From: Siphonodentalium dalli
Taxonomy: Eukaryota; Mollusca; Scaphopoda; Gadilida; Siphonodentaliidae
Length of the DNA: 64,000 bases
Direction of reading: 5' to 3'
Assembly: GCA_032622095.1 (NCBI GenBank)
Contig: CP136066.1
Coordinates: forward strand, 43,413,835-43,477,834
Position 1 is the first letter of the stretch. The number at the start of each line of letters is the position of its first letter. This document shows positions 26,001-41,000 of the stretch, one piece after another. Below the pieces are notes generated by a model that was not told the origin of the DNA, did no database searches, and saw only the letters and a program-made list of their open reading frames with translations. The position numbers and the translations under genes are program-made.

Positions 26001-29000
26001 CCCTTTCTATACTGAATGGATTCTCCCATTCAGTTATAAAAATATAAGTTGGAATTATCTATTATTCATTTAGAGGGGTATTTAGGTAATTAAACTATTC
26101 TCAGACAGGGGCTGTTCAATATCTAAATTAACCCTTTCTATACTAAATGGATTCTCCCAATCAATGACAAAAGTATACATTGGAATGGATTTATTATTCA
26201 TCTGGAGGGGTTTTCAGGTAATAAAAGCAGACGACAGACAGAAAAACAGATATAGCTTATGATATGAGCAGAATGATTTATATTCATTGATCAGAAATGT
26301 TCAGATAATAAGTTCAACAAATGATCTATGGTCATTTATTGAACTTATTATCTGAACATTTCCTAAGGGAACTACTCATTAATGAGTATTTAGTATAGAG
26401 AGTGTTAATACACCCACATAATTTACCATCTGTTTGCTACAGTAATGCCCTAAGTAATCGACTCCTTAAACACAGCAGAATTATGGGTAACTTTTCAGGA
26501 TTTAGTTGGAAATATGGCTTGTTGCCATTCATCGGAAAGCTCTCGGGAGTCGATTACTTAGGGCATTACTGTATGCTCTTTGAGGTGTACAGTTTTGAAT
26601 TTACATACAAAATATAACAACATAATTGAGATTATTTGATGGGCTAGGCCTGAGAATATGGTGCCGGACATTTGCAGAATGAGGTCCCCAGATGATAAAT
26701 TTAGTGATGCTACCCAGCACAGCGATCAGCGGTTGCTCTGATACATCGATTGAAGGTGATTGTGAGACATTTATCATCGTAAATGGTGAATTTCTTTGGA
26801 AACGCATATACTAAAAAGAATAGCTTGTATTTTTTTTACTGGACACTGAAACTTTTGTCACTCATGAATGAGACAATTGTTTATTTTCTCTTGCTCATGA
26901 CAGTATCAAACAAAAAACACGATATATTCTATATACTAAACACTCATTGATGAGTAGTTATCTCATAGGAAATCTTCTGATAATAAGTTCAACAAACGAC
27001 CATCATTCGTTTGTTGAACTTATTATCTGAACATTTATCCAATATATAGCTAGGACTCCTTCGGCAATTTTATTATCTGTCGTCTGTTATATATTATCTG
27101 GACATCCCTGGTATTTGAATTTTTAATTATTATATTTTTATTTTTAGCCTATGGCATGTTGGTCTCACAGGAGAAAGTCTCAGTTCACTAGCTACTATCA
27201 TCCCGCTTTGTCTCAACGTCAAGTAAGTGCTTTACTATTACAAAATTCACAGGTGATAATGATCATCCTCTGCATCCAGTTAAAATATCTTATTTTCTGT
27301 TCTTTTAAACATTTGCTATCAGTCATAATGTACAGTAATGTCCTAAATAATCGACCCCTAAACCACAGAAGAATTATGGGAAATTTTTCAGGATTTAGAT
27401 GGAAATAAGGCTTGCTGCTTGAGAGCTTTCCGATGAATGGCAACAAGCCATATTTCCGACCAAATCCTGAAATTTTTTCCCGTAATTCTGCTGCGGTTGA
27501 GGAGTCATATACCTGTGGCATTACTTTATCTTGCTTGATTTGCATAATTATTATTTTCCAAAATATGGAGCCGGACAATGGACCTATCCGTAGGTTCCGC
27601 CAACATATAAGCTACATGATTACTGTTACTAAGCACCACAAGCCATCTCAATCTCGCTACATAATCATTACTAAAATGGTTTCCGGTGAGAACGGACTGT
27701 GTTTTTAAACTCCATTTAACACGATAATTTGGCTTCTGTCCGAGATTCATGATTTTCAAGATGCTTATGTGTGTATATACATCTTGTAAAAGTTATTTTT
27801 TTCGAAACATGCATAATTTTGTCCGAACTTCTATTCCTACATTTTTAGGTCAATGTTTTTGAAAATTGGCACAGATATTTAGTATCATGGGAACCTGTGC
27901 ATCTGCGATTATAATGTCTGTCTGACTTTTTTTTGTGGAGTTATTTCCCTTTTTCGACTTAGAACATTTTTGCAACATGCATAATTTTGTCTGAGCTTTT
28001 ACTCCTACATTTTTCGGTCAATAGGTTTATAATTAGGGTTAGCGGCTAGGGCTGTGCTCCTGCAATGGGAATCTGTTATTTATTATGTGAAACATCTTAG
28101 TGTTTTAAAAACACGGGATATCATTAGTCTCATTGGGACAGTCATACCTCTAGTTATTTTTGACAAACTGAAAGGTTTACATGATCAGTTCATGATAGCA
28201 ACATAACATTTTATTTTATTTTATTTGACAACGTATTGCAACGTAACCACGTAATCAGGCAGAATCAAACTTGTTGCTTTTAGCGATGTATGTACACTTC
28301 AATATCTTTCAGAATAATGCAATGTTTATTAAACTAATCAATGTATGTCTCCTTGAAAAGTATAATTTTACATAAAATGCATCGCTAGTGATCAATGTTG
28401 GCAAAATAAATAAAATCATTATCGTTTATGATTCAATGTTGGTTTTATGTAGTGGGAGATAAACATGTGACATACAACTAGGCATTAATCTATGGATGTC
28501 AGTAGTGGATTGTGTCGGAGGAATTAAGGGAAAAGGACCCTAAAAGAACCAACTTCCCCTCTAACAGAAACCCTGAAATAGTGTGTCTGTCATTTGCAGA
28601 ATGAGGTCCCCAGAGGGTGAATTTAGTGACACTATCCCGAATAGTGGCCTAGCATCACTAAATTCACCCTCTGGGGACCTCATTCTGCTTAGGCCCTCAA
28701 CTGCTATGGGAGACCTAGGATCAGATTGAACTTCCTCAGTTGAAGTTGGTGACATTCGCCCATTGGGAACCTCCATTATGGATTTTATCTTCTGCAAATT
28801 AGGAGATATAGAAACTTCCCAGAAGGGTAAACGTAACTAAAAACAATGTTAATTTGATACTATAGATACTTCCCAGAAGATGAGGCCTAAGCAGAATGAG
28901 GTCGCCAGAGGGTGAATTTGGTGATGCTAGCCTGCTGTGTGGGATAGCATCACTAAATTAACCCTCTGGGGACCTCATTCTGCAAATGACAGACACACTA

Positions 29001-32000
29001 TTTGCAGGCTTGCATACATATAGATTACGTCATGGCTTATAATGCCAAGTTTACTTTCATCTCTAATAAAGAACTGTTCACATTTTAGGAATCTCGTTTT
29101 GGATGGAAACACAGTGAAGGAAGAGAACTGGCATGAGCTTGTTGGTGAAGATAGCTTGTAAGTAACATTTTAATTCATGTCGAATATTTGTGAGTGAAAC
29201 AAGCATTCTGATTGGCTGAGAGCTGCTAACTTTAGTTTTCGATTCACCAGTAATAGTCGCTGAAGCATGCAAAAAAATTTCATGGCGCGAGTAATTGACA
29301 ACGCTAGTAAAATACGTCACCTTGCTGCTAGGTGTCATGTAATCGAGTCAACCAGAATGTTATTTTCTATAGATGTGGTTAGCAGGAAGTTGTTTTGGTT
29401 CTGTTACGAATAACAACATGGAATGTATTCATCGATATTGATCAACCAAAAAAAAGTATATCTCACTTCAAAGCATGTAATGTCACTTTTCGTGCAGTTT
29501 CTTTTAAATTTCTTGATGGATTGAATTACAATGGAGATAAATGTATTCTGTTTTGTTGGATATTCGGGGCAGGCTGGCTCGTTTACAAACTGTTTTCACC
29601 GAAAAGGAAGTTATATACCAGTCACTTTTAGGACAAACAATTTGAATACATTGGATAGTTATGATTGGACACTTGTGAGATCATTAAAATGCATCAATAA
29701 GTTTAATGACATAGGATATGTGAACAAGTAACGTACAATATAGTTTCAGATTCGCCGTGTTCGGGCAGGGTTTCCATTAGTACGGCTCAGCGTCCGTAGG
29801 ACGGCCTCATTCCCCTCGCAGATTATCTGTTTGGTTCATACATATACCAAATGTCAGTCGCAATATGTCGTCGTAAAAAAAAATCGGTTGCAACGGGAGT
29901 TTGGGGGTTAAACAGAATACTGGTGAAATGCGGGTCAAATAGCGACGTTAGATACAGCGTAATACATGTCGCGGTAACATCAAAGAAAGTCGGACTGCTG
30001 AGTACACATATTTTTGTGCACGGGATGAAACTACTCATGCTCGAAAATCCCGTGATATCCTACGATTACATAATTTGATCAAAGAATGCTGAATTTCTTA
30101 GTCGGGACATTTTTATGCACGGGATTTTCATTGATGAAACTACTCCTTCTCCAAGATCCCGTGCTATCGTACGGTACATAATTAATGGGTCCCTCTGCAG
30201 AGTCCATGAGGTACAGAACAGAGTTTTAGCCAGCGTGTTTTAAAATATAATTTTTGGCGGGAAATGTGAACATGTGCGTCGTTGATTGTGCTTGGGGACC
30301 CAGGCGGGAGCCGCAGGACAACGCAACTATTATTTACCATACTTTGACTTTATCTCCATATTGGGGAGTGGTTATGTGTTTGTCTTTATCCTCCATGTAT
30401 GTAATATGGATCAAATGAATGGTGTTGTTAACCTGACATTATGAATTCCCACTATAAAGACTGATTTCGGGACAGGTTCCGTATTATTGTGAAATAAATC
30501 ACTTTGTGATTTTGTTGACTATGCATGGCAATATAGTCATAATAAGCAATTGCGGTCGTCAGTTTATGGACTAATAGAGACTATTGAACAAGCTACGCAT
30601 TCCGAGTGAAAGATGTCGCTACCATTCGTATTCCGCCGCTATAGATATCTCCTGCAGACAAACCCTGCAGTATGATGTCACAGCGCACAAATAGTTATAC
30701 GATTGACAGCGTATATCCTAGCTGTCAGTTTCATTTTCACAGAAGCTGCTTGAAATTCTAGGAAATACTTTATTCAATTCTCCTTGCTATATATTATTGG
30801 TCAATGCATAGATGCTTTGTAGTGTTTAGATTCATTATACCTGTCAGAATCTTATTGTATAAATTTGTAAACACTAACTCGTAGCTTGTTCATTAATATA
30901 TAGTCTTCAATCAGACGGCAGTCTTACGCATGTAACTAATTGATTGATTAACTGGACACCATCAACAGAATTAAAGCACCAATGGAAATGATTGACTTGT
31001 GTAATATATACGTAGCTTTGTGTTGCTTTGTGGGACTCTTAGGTGCAAGGAAATTGCTACTTTTCAGTGTCAAATAACAAAATTTTCGCCCGACAGGACG
31101 ATCACCATGGTCGTCCCGTCGCGTTATGTGTTTCCCCAATACGGACTCATTAATTTCCCCCTGGCGGAAACCCTGGTTCAGGTGTCAATCCGATTGTGTG
31201 AAAAGAGTCTGTTACTATAATAGAAAAAGAATAGTATATGAGTAGGCCGGCTGCTGGGGTGCTATCTGAAAATAATACAGCAGTGTTCAGTCAATCAGAA
31301 CGCGAGAAAGTCACTTGAGGTATATTATTTAGTAATATTATGTTATCGAATCTCTTTTTCTGTATCATTCTATTCGTAATAAATTGTTAAAAACTTAAAT
31401 TTCAGAATACAGAACTTGTCACTGCGGTCATGCGGTATTACAGATAAAGGTGCCGAGACTATGGGAAAGACCCTAGGATCATTGATGAAATCAAACACTA
31501 AACTTGTATCACTGAATTTGTCATGTAACAGAATTACAGACACCGGCTGTGAACATTTAGCAACTGTATGTATTCACTACCTTTAGCGGTAATCTCCACA
31601 TTGTTTTGGCAAGTCTTGATATAGTGTGTCTGTCATTTGCAGAATGAGGTCCCAGAGGGGTACATTTTTATGACGCTATCCAGCACGGAAGGTTAGCATC
31701 ACCAACTTCACCCTATGGGAACCTCATTCTTCTGAGGCTATGCTATCAGAGACCAAGGATAAGATTGAAGTCCCCCAGTTGAAATTGGTGATGTTTACCC
31801 ATTAGTCACCTCGATAATCCATTTTATCTTCTAATTAGGGGGTTATAGAAACTGAAGGTCAATGTAAATATTGTTAGGCCAATGTATTCTCTTATATATG
31901 CAAGGCTCCCTATGGGTTTCCAACCATGCAGATATCTCAGCCATGGGTTTTAGAGCACATTAAAATTGGGTGTATATCTTTGGCAACAAGATAGATTTCA

Positions 32001-35000
32001 TTTAAAAATTTGGTTTTGCCCTGCCGTATTTAACTACCTTACTCGTATTTAAATTCGCGCAGGACTATTTTTCACTCAGTTTTGAATTCGCGCACTTTAA
32101 ATTCGCGCACCTATCTGTGCGAATTCAAAACTGACCAAAATATTTTCATAATTTCCATGATATTTTCGTATATCTTGAAGCTGATGAAAGTTTCGGTTCT
32201 TAGTCATTGCTGTAGATAGTATAGGTGCACTTGTATATTAAACACATTCGCGGCGGATTTACATCATGTAGACAATAAACTAGTAATTACATACATCATT
32301 ATTTTGTGGCGACCTGGAATATTAATATTTCTTATAAAAGCATTTCAACAATTTCTATGTTACCATGATTTGTCGATTGGCACTTTGAGCAATGGTCTTG
32401 ATAGCGGTTGGTCAAATGTAAGTATATGTAAACATGTATAGATGTAATTGTCTATTCAACCGTTCATAATATATGTAAATTCAGCAACATGGCCATTTTG
32501 TATTTCCTATGGACTGTGGTTAAGATAAAACTTGGGAGTCGTACTATTTTTCGCTCAGTTTTAAATATTGGTGTGCGAAAAATAATACTGCGCTAATTAA
32601 AATATGAGTAAGGTATGGCACTGTGGTGGTATGCCAGCAACTGTGGTACAACCTCTTGTTTCGTCTATTTTCAGGGTCTTCGAATGAATAGATCACTTCT
32701 TTCCTTATCATTAGCGAACAATGAAATCTCTGACAGAGGAGTGAGTAAACTCGGCGAGGTTAGTACAAGTATCATTCACAAGGATTAAAGTTATTGCAGT
32801 AAGTGTTTAACCCTTTCAGTGCCAAGTCCGATTTTTGTATCAACCCATATTTCCTTGATCATTTTTCAAATTTATTGATTATAATAATGTGATAAATTGA
32901 TGGAAAGAGCTCTTAGAGCTCTTTCCGTCAATGTGTCACATTATTATAATCAATAAATTTGAAAACTGATCAAGGAAATATGATACAAAAATCGGACTTG
33001 GCACTGAAAGGGTTAAAGATATACAATCCAATTCGATGGTCACCGTATCTTCCAGTTACAACAACAACTTAATTTCACATAAAGCCGATTTAGTTATCTA
33101 AATTAGTTTATTACCAATGAATACTCACCACGATACCCCAATCATGATATCATATCTGCCAAAAAGTCATATAATAACGTTTTTTCTTGGTAGTTTGGTC
33201 GAGTGTGGTTTACAACTTCTATATATGGTGATTCCTAGTTCAAATTGCAATTCCCCAACACATATTATAAGAAATGTAAACACATATTATTTCCATGTGT
33301 AACCAGCATGGTTCCATATAACATCTGCATGAACAAAATATGATCACCGATTCCTTTAATAATTATAGGTATGTATTCGCATGTCAACTATTACGACATA
33401 CCATATTCTTGTTGATGGCAATACTTTTAATTGTCTTTTCAATCTGAATTAATTTGCGATCACCACTGATGCTCGGATCGTACATCGAGCAGTGACCTCT
33501 TGTAATGGTGTCCGCTCATGTCTGTCATATTTCTGTCATATTTCTGGGAGAAGTCAGCCAAACTTTTGCCAGGCCGCAAAATATTCCAGGCAGGTGAAAG
33601 ATAACAGATTCAAAAAATTTATATCTAATAACTCGTAGCTTTGATGGGTGGGTTTCTTGACTCGAATAAAATATTTGTTACCCCCGAAGCCAAAGAAATA
33701 GTAATTTAGGGGCGTTTAATCTGATTATGTATCTTTAATATACACTGGATGTAAACCAGAATATTTTGTACTTTTAATAATAAGTTGAGTTCAATAAGAT
33801 GATAAATAGGCCAATATGTTAATTTTGATAGGATATTGGCTACCAGGAACCCGTGCGAATTACAAAACTCTTCCAAACTCTCCCCAGCAGAGTACTATTA
33901 GAAGCTATCATGTCATTGCAGTTCACAATCACCAAAGATGGTAATCATAAAGGGGTAGTGAACACTAAATCTGGCCATTTATGGGACCATCTTCATTTAT
34001 ACTCAACAGAATATATGCAATAAATCAATGAATTTGAGCCATGGATTTGTGCAAAATACACTTGTTTGCACTCCAGTCATAAATTCATTTTCATTATAAT
34101 TATCATACATGGCTCAAATTCATTTATTTGTTGCATAAATTCTGTTGAGTATAAAAGGAGATGGTCCCATAAATGTCCGGACTTGGGTTCAGTACCCCTT
34201 TAAAACAACTGTGTTAAATATTGTGAAGCAGGGCGCTGTTGTTGTGATACTAGTATATATACATGTACATGTGCTTTAGAAAAAATGAAGTCCCAATATT
34301 TGACTCCCCAGAAATTTTCCCAATTACTGGTAATTAGGCTATTGTTTCATTAGATTTAATCAGCAGCTGAAACTAAATAAGACAACATGGAATTCCAGAA
34401 ATTAATAAAACATAGGGGTCCAAACAAGCACCATGGGGGTGTGTTTATTTTCACAAATATAAATAAATGTAGGGGTACGTTTTTTTGGATCCCAGATTAT
34501 GGACAGTTCAAGAGTTTGATTAATTGTTTTCCAGGTGCTATCACGGTTTCCACTTTCACATGAAGAAGTTGTTCAGAGGCGGCGCTTGATGTCCGAGAAG
34601 GGATCACCTGACAGGAATAAGTCGGTAAGTTGCTGTTTATTGAAGGGAGATATTTTCAGAAGAACAGTGGACGGAATGCATGTACTAATCCAGTCAAGCC
34701 TTGAAATAGGGTGCCTGTCATTTGCAGAATTAGGTCCCCAGAGGGTGAATTTAGTGATGCTACCCCGCATAGTGGGCTAGCATCACCAAATTCATCCTCT
34801 GGGGACCTCATTCTGCTTACATCTCAGCAGAATGAGGTTCCCAGAGGGTTAATTTGGTGATGCTAGCCCGCTATGCGGGGTAGCATCACTAAATTCACCC
34901 TCTGGGAACCTCATTCTGCAAATGACAGACACACTATTTCAAGGCTTGAATCCAGTATACCCACTATTCACTTCAAGTGTGGTGTCCGATAGTACATAAG

Positions 35001-38000
35001 ATAGTATAGTTATTGTTATATGGGTTCCCAGATCTAGGATAAACTTCCTTGCCCCAGTGATTGTAATGATAGGGTTAATTGTATAAATAAGCACAGTACG
35101 TGGGAGATGTTTCATATTCTTAATTGGTTATGACTGGTAGCAACCATTGCACAAGTGAGGGAAGATCAAACCACTATCATCCTATATTAAACAATAGTAT
35201 GGTACAAGTCATAGACCAGGGTATCTCAGACCTTATTTGGAAGCATGATACACCAAGCATTGGAATAACTACTCGTGTCAAGAAATATAGAGACACTCCC
35301 GCTTAGACCACCGAACAACCAACCCCTATTTTTACCTTTTCTGTGCTTATCGGCAGAGACTTATATAAAATATAAAAATATCAAACCATCTGGACTCTTC
35401 ATTGTTCCCATTCACGGCCAACTCTACATTCATCATTAGACTACAGGACAATATATTGGATTAAATTTTGCAATGTCCCAGATTTTTAGGTGAAATTTGG
35501 ATTATTTAGCAGAATGCTTATTCTGAGCGTAAAGATGTTGTAACTATTTCCAGAACTCAGGGACATGGCTAGAGGGTTTCCATTACCAGGGGGGGTGTCC
35601 ACCTTAAAATTTCCAACTGCACCCAATCCCATTGAACCAAACCAAACTCATTTGTTCACTAAATTCCATTTTCACCCATCCCCTTGTGTTGGAACCATCC
35701 AACTGGCACCTCAAACTTTACAACCTATGGTTGGAAAATTTCCAACTTATGGCCATTTCAGATCAACATATTCCCCACTGGTTGGAATTTAAAACAATGA
35801 GAATGTTGTGTAAAATTTCCTACTAATATTGTGTCAGGCATGAAGTTTCCAACTGAAGAAAAGTTGGACCCCCTTCACCATATCCTTGTCTGAACTTTTT
35901 GTATTGATTAAGAGTTATATAAAATAATAGTGAGACAGAGAGCACTCAGCATCACATCTAATTTCAGAAATTATAATTTCTCAATTTTGTTTCACAAAAC
36001 GGGACAAGCATTTATATTACTATTTTTTAATTGAAAATCTATCTTTATATTCAATGGACATAGCTCATTCGAGTTTTCCAAATTTTGTCTACGTAACTTG
36101 GAACAAGGTATAAGATATGTTAACAAATACACAAGATATTGATATACATGTACCGGCTTCATTCATATGTTCTGAAAAATACTTGCCATGGTCACAACCA
36201 TTTTTCAGCTGTTTTTTTAATTTTTTCCACAGCAGTGAAAAAAAAGGCTCTTTATTTCTATCATATTAGGCTTAGACTAACACATGAATGCTCTTTTCTG
36301 TTCCAAGCCGTGCAAGTGGCTGTTTATTGTTTGGGACCGAAACGTCGTGTTCAATTTGTATTTTTATGACTTCAATTCGTCTTTCTGGGACATATAATGT
36401 GTGTAGAAAGGTAGTTCAAGTATTTATTAACCTATTTCGATAGCGGGAACAATTAAAATAAGCCAATATTATTTAGGTGTATTCTGGAGCGCAAACCGCC
36501 AAGTTTAAATAGTTTTAACTGAAATATGTGTTACACCAGAATGTTTCTCTTTTGTTTTTAGTGAACTTGTCTTCATAAAGTGTTACATTGTTTTTTTTTC
36601 ATTATTGTTGTTGGTAGTGTTTCTGGATATAGCCTCATTAACCCTTTGTTTGGGTCAGGATCTATATACAATGTCAGCCACATGGGTGAATTTTTATTAT
36701 CAAAATTTTTGACTATTTTTATGCACCTGTTTTGAAAACTGAATGGACTGCAATTTGGTATGTGGGTTTACTAGCACAAAATACAGGTCAAGTTCGAAAT
36801 CGCATTCTGCCCGCCAATTTTCACCAGAGTTACGTCCCTTATTTTTGGAATTTGCACTTAATTTTTGTTTCCGGATGATAACTTTAGTAAGTTTGAACTG
36901 AATGGAATGAAAAATGGTTTGTGAGTTTACTAGCCCAAAATACAGGTCAATTTCGGATTTGGGTTCCCCCGCTAATTTTCACCTGTGTTATGGCCCATTG
37001 AAATTACCACTGGCATATTTTGCCATGCCCTAGTGATGCTCCTGTTCTTTTAATTATGGTAGTAAATTAAAAAGTTTTTCATGTGAATGGTGAGTGGCCA
37101 TTTTGGTCAATTTATCATAAAAAAGTGTGTACATACATGTACAACTTCACACATTGGGCCTTACCACTTCTTTCCAATGGATGGGTGTTGTATTTTTTAA
37201 AGTGCTATTAAAAGCAGTATTGCATAAGATTTTAATACTATAAACCTTTATCTACACATATGTACAGATGCTTTTCATTCAGTTAGCTGAGTTTGTTGTG
37301 TTATGTATGTGCAAATAATATGTCATTATCATAAAACTATTGAAAATGACATAAATTTCATTCCACCCATCAACCGTATGACTAGATAAAGTTGTTCTAC
37401 CCACCAAAGGGTTAAAAGAGTTGGATTTTTATTTGGTCAAATCTTTTTTCTTGTAAATAGTCTGAAAATTGATAATTTATATATACTACAGGTTTTTATA
37501 CTTTTATGCGACTCATTGTTCTTAAAATTTACAGCCACCTCCGAGTCGGAGAGCAGATTCAAAAGATCGTCCTGGCAGTGTACGAAGTACGATACATGCA
37601 GAAAAGGACAAGGGCAAAACCAAAGATGGCAAACAGGACAAGAAAAAGAAGGTATGACTCACCAGCTATACATAAATATGAAGCCATTAAAATAAAATAT
37701 CTGTGTTCTCATGCAATTAGATCTCAATTTTGAGATGAGGTACGGAGGCTATTTTTTTAAATTTTTTGTTTTGTTTAAATCAGGAAAACACACTCCAGCA
37801 ACCAAAAAAATAGAGGATCTCTAATGAGTCTCAATTCTATATGAAATTTATTAACCAAGTGTACTAAATTCGATTCGAGCCAAGCTTTAGCTCAAATCAA
37901 ATTTAGTGGATGAGATTAATAAAAAAAATGAATTTTGAGATCCTTTTTATCACATTTTAGCAAGGAAAAATGATCTCGAAATGGCTGAGGTTAAAAAAAT

Positions 38001-41000
38001 GAATATTGATATTCTTATCACAACCTAAGAGGAATTAAAGACACCTTCAAGAAAAAATATAGTTCCACTTTAATTGTGTCTTTTCATGTTGACAAAATTG
38101 TTCAACTACCCTTATCACAGATTCAACACTAAATAACCCAACACACAAATTGAATATCTTAATTATATGCTAACTATATCATAATAATAGCATTAATCGA
38201 TATCATTGTGCTAAGCTCTTATACTACTGTGCATGCCAATAATACACGTGTGTCTTACAGGGTTGGGGCGATTACATGCCAATGTGATCGATTGCATTTA
38301 CAATTACTTTTGATTTACATGATTATGATTACGATTACTGATTACATTTTCCCCAATGTAATCGATTACGATTACAATTACTTTAGTAAATGTTATCGAT
38401 TACTTTTCGATTACATCTGATTACAATTGTTAGTTTCCAACCATTTTGATCGCATAGGAATAAATAATGAAATAATTCAAATTATCTTATAAAATTTGAT
38501 TGAATAAAGACATTACTGCATAACATGGAAACAAGAAACGACTGAAACAATAGAAAGATGCAAGCAATAAACATATAAACTTTTTACATTTACATATATT
38601 GGAAAGGTTTCATCATGAAGTTATGCACCAACTTATATTGGAATACATTATGTTTTATGTGTATTTATTTATGTAAATATATTTTAATATATTTTAAATT
38701 TTCTTACATGCATTCAAACTAACAACTAACGCATAATATTTATGAAAATATCACCAGAAACAATTATAAATTATTTGCATGTTCTGTTATATTCAATACC
38801 GAATACAATGAAGATAACACTAAGATTTATTTGATGATCATCTGTTGGTAATCCTGATGAGGATTAAATGAGGCTTAACTCCATGAGTGCAGTAAATGAC
38901 AAACCAGCTAATTAGGTCTAAGGATGAACATCACACCTGCTTTGTTCAGTTAATTAGCCCTATTGTACCAGTGTGACTCTACAGTCATTGTCTGCAGCAG
39001 TCCCAATTCAATTTAATCCTAATTGAAGTTGGATTTAATTATTTATTCATATTAGAACATTTCATTGTCTCTATCACAAGTTTATTGCCATTCATGCTGT
39101 ATTCAACAATTGTGTGTTGTTATCTGTGTCAACTACCAGAATGTACATACCGCTATACTTAAAGTAATTGACCACGGTGGCACCTATAACGCGGTGCCAC
39201 CCCATTAATACCGCGGTATTGTACCGTGGTATCCCCCAATACCGCGGTACTGATACCGCTTATTAACGCTTCAACACCGCGCATACCGCAGTGACACCAC
39301 GATGCATGCGGTCACGGTTCGCGATACCGCGGTGATTTTAACAGACAATTTGCGCGGAAAAAAAACGAAGGACACTGAAGAAATCTTCATTTATTGTGGT
39401 TATTTTATTTACTTATTATTGAGGATGATGTGTTTTTGCCAATAGTGGTTTGTCCATGTGTATAATATGTTTTTGCCAATAGTGATTTCTTTATGTGTCT
39501 GAATCATCAAAAACTATCTCTTGAGTGGAATTTGTTTTTCTCGTCTCCGTATAACCAATAGATATTGATAGACGGTAACGTCTTCCTTAGAAAATCTGAT
39601 ATATCTGACCTAATTTAGTTTTTACCCTGGACCCTTGTCGTTGAACTCTATAGGATTTATTTTTATTGTATATTTGAAACATCGTGCATGTATACATGTT
39701 GACCCATCAACGTATACATGCATATAGACAAAGGTCGATGATAAACCTACATGAGAATGCATCAGTTTTAGTTGCGATGCAGGGTACAGGTAGGAAATAT
39801 GGCTTGTTGCCATTCCTCGGAAAGCTCTCGGCGAGAGCTTTCCATGAATGGCAACAAGCCATATTTCCGACTAAATCCTGAAAAATTACCCATAATTCTG
39901 CTGTGGTTAAGTGGTCAATTACTTTGGGCATTACTGTAGTTGTTGTAATTGTGACCCGGAAGTGATTGACCGTGTTTAGTGGATTTTTGTTTAAGTATAA
40001 ATCTTCGTTCTCTAATAGGATGGTAAGGGGAAAGACGGCAAAGAGGAAGACAAACATGACAAAGGAAAGAAGAAAGAGAAAGAAGATAAAAATGCTGGAA
40101 AGAAAGGTAGGTTCACTGAATATTTAAAAACATATTTTCCTTCACATTTGAGACAGTATTCGCATGATCACTTTGTGTAGTATGTTACACAGTTCTTTGG
40201 TTTCACAATGACACTATTACACTAATTGTTCTGTAAGTCTGTACACATACACACACGATCACAAAGTCAATGTCATACATATAGCACGAAAATATTCAAC
40301 TCACCTTTGCAGACACTTATATGCTGTCCTTGTTTTTGAATGCGATATTCATCAAATTCGAAACATAGCCACTGGTAAAATAGCTGTGAGATTGCAGAGA
40401 TTTATAGTTCTTCATTTGATCCAATGTGTAAGAACTTGTTAAATTTACCAGGTAGTTCAAGATGTCTGAGTAACAAATGTCCAGTAGATTTTTATTATTG
40501 ACATCTTTATCGATTTCATACTGGTCTATTTTCTCAATATACAGTAATGCCCTAATTAATCGACTCCTTTAACCACAGCAGAATTATGGGTAACTTTTCA
40601 GGATTTAGTCGGAAATATGGCTTGTTGCCATTCATTGGAAAGCTCTCCCCGAGAGCTTTCCGATGAATGGCAACAAGCCATATTTCCGACTAAATCCTGA
40701 AATGTTACCCATAATTCTGCTGTGGTTAAAGGAGTCGATTAATTAGGGCATTACTGTACTCTTAACTTTTCAATGTATTTCTTCTTCAAGATATCATCCT
40801 AACTATCGATATAACTTTGCAATTTTTATTTCTTGCATGCCCCATTACTGATAAAAACGCACAAATAAATATAAAACTGTCTATTTCACTTCGATGTAAA
40901 CAAAGAGAATCACTTTTGATGTCATGAGTGTGCCTAACAAAATGGTGGCTACCAAGAGGAATTACTCAATTTGTGCTGTTAGCTAATAGCATCTATATGT

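Noticed and set aside
20127-29012. CRISPR-like or attachment-site repeats
   Set aside because: The repeated GAGGTCCCCAGAGG units are internal inverted repeats of eukaryotic MITEs, not evenly spaced direct repeats with unique spacers.
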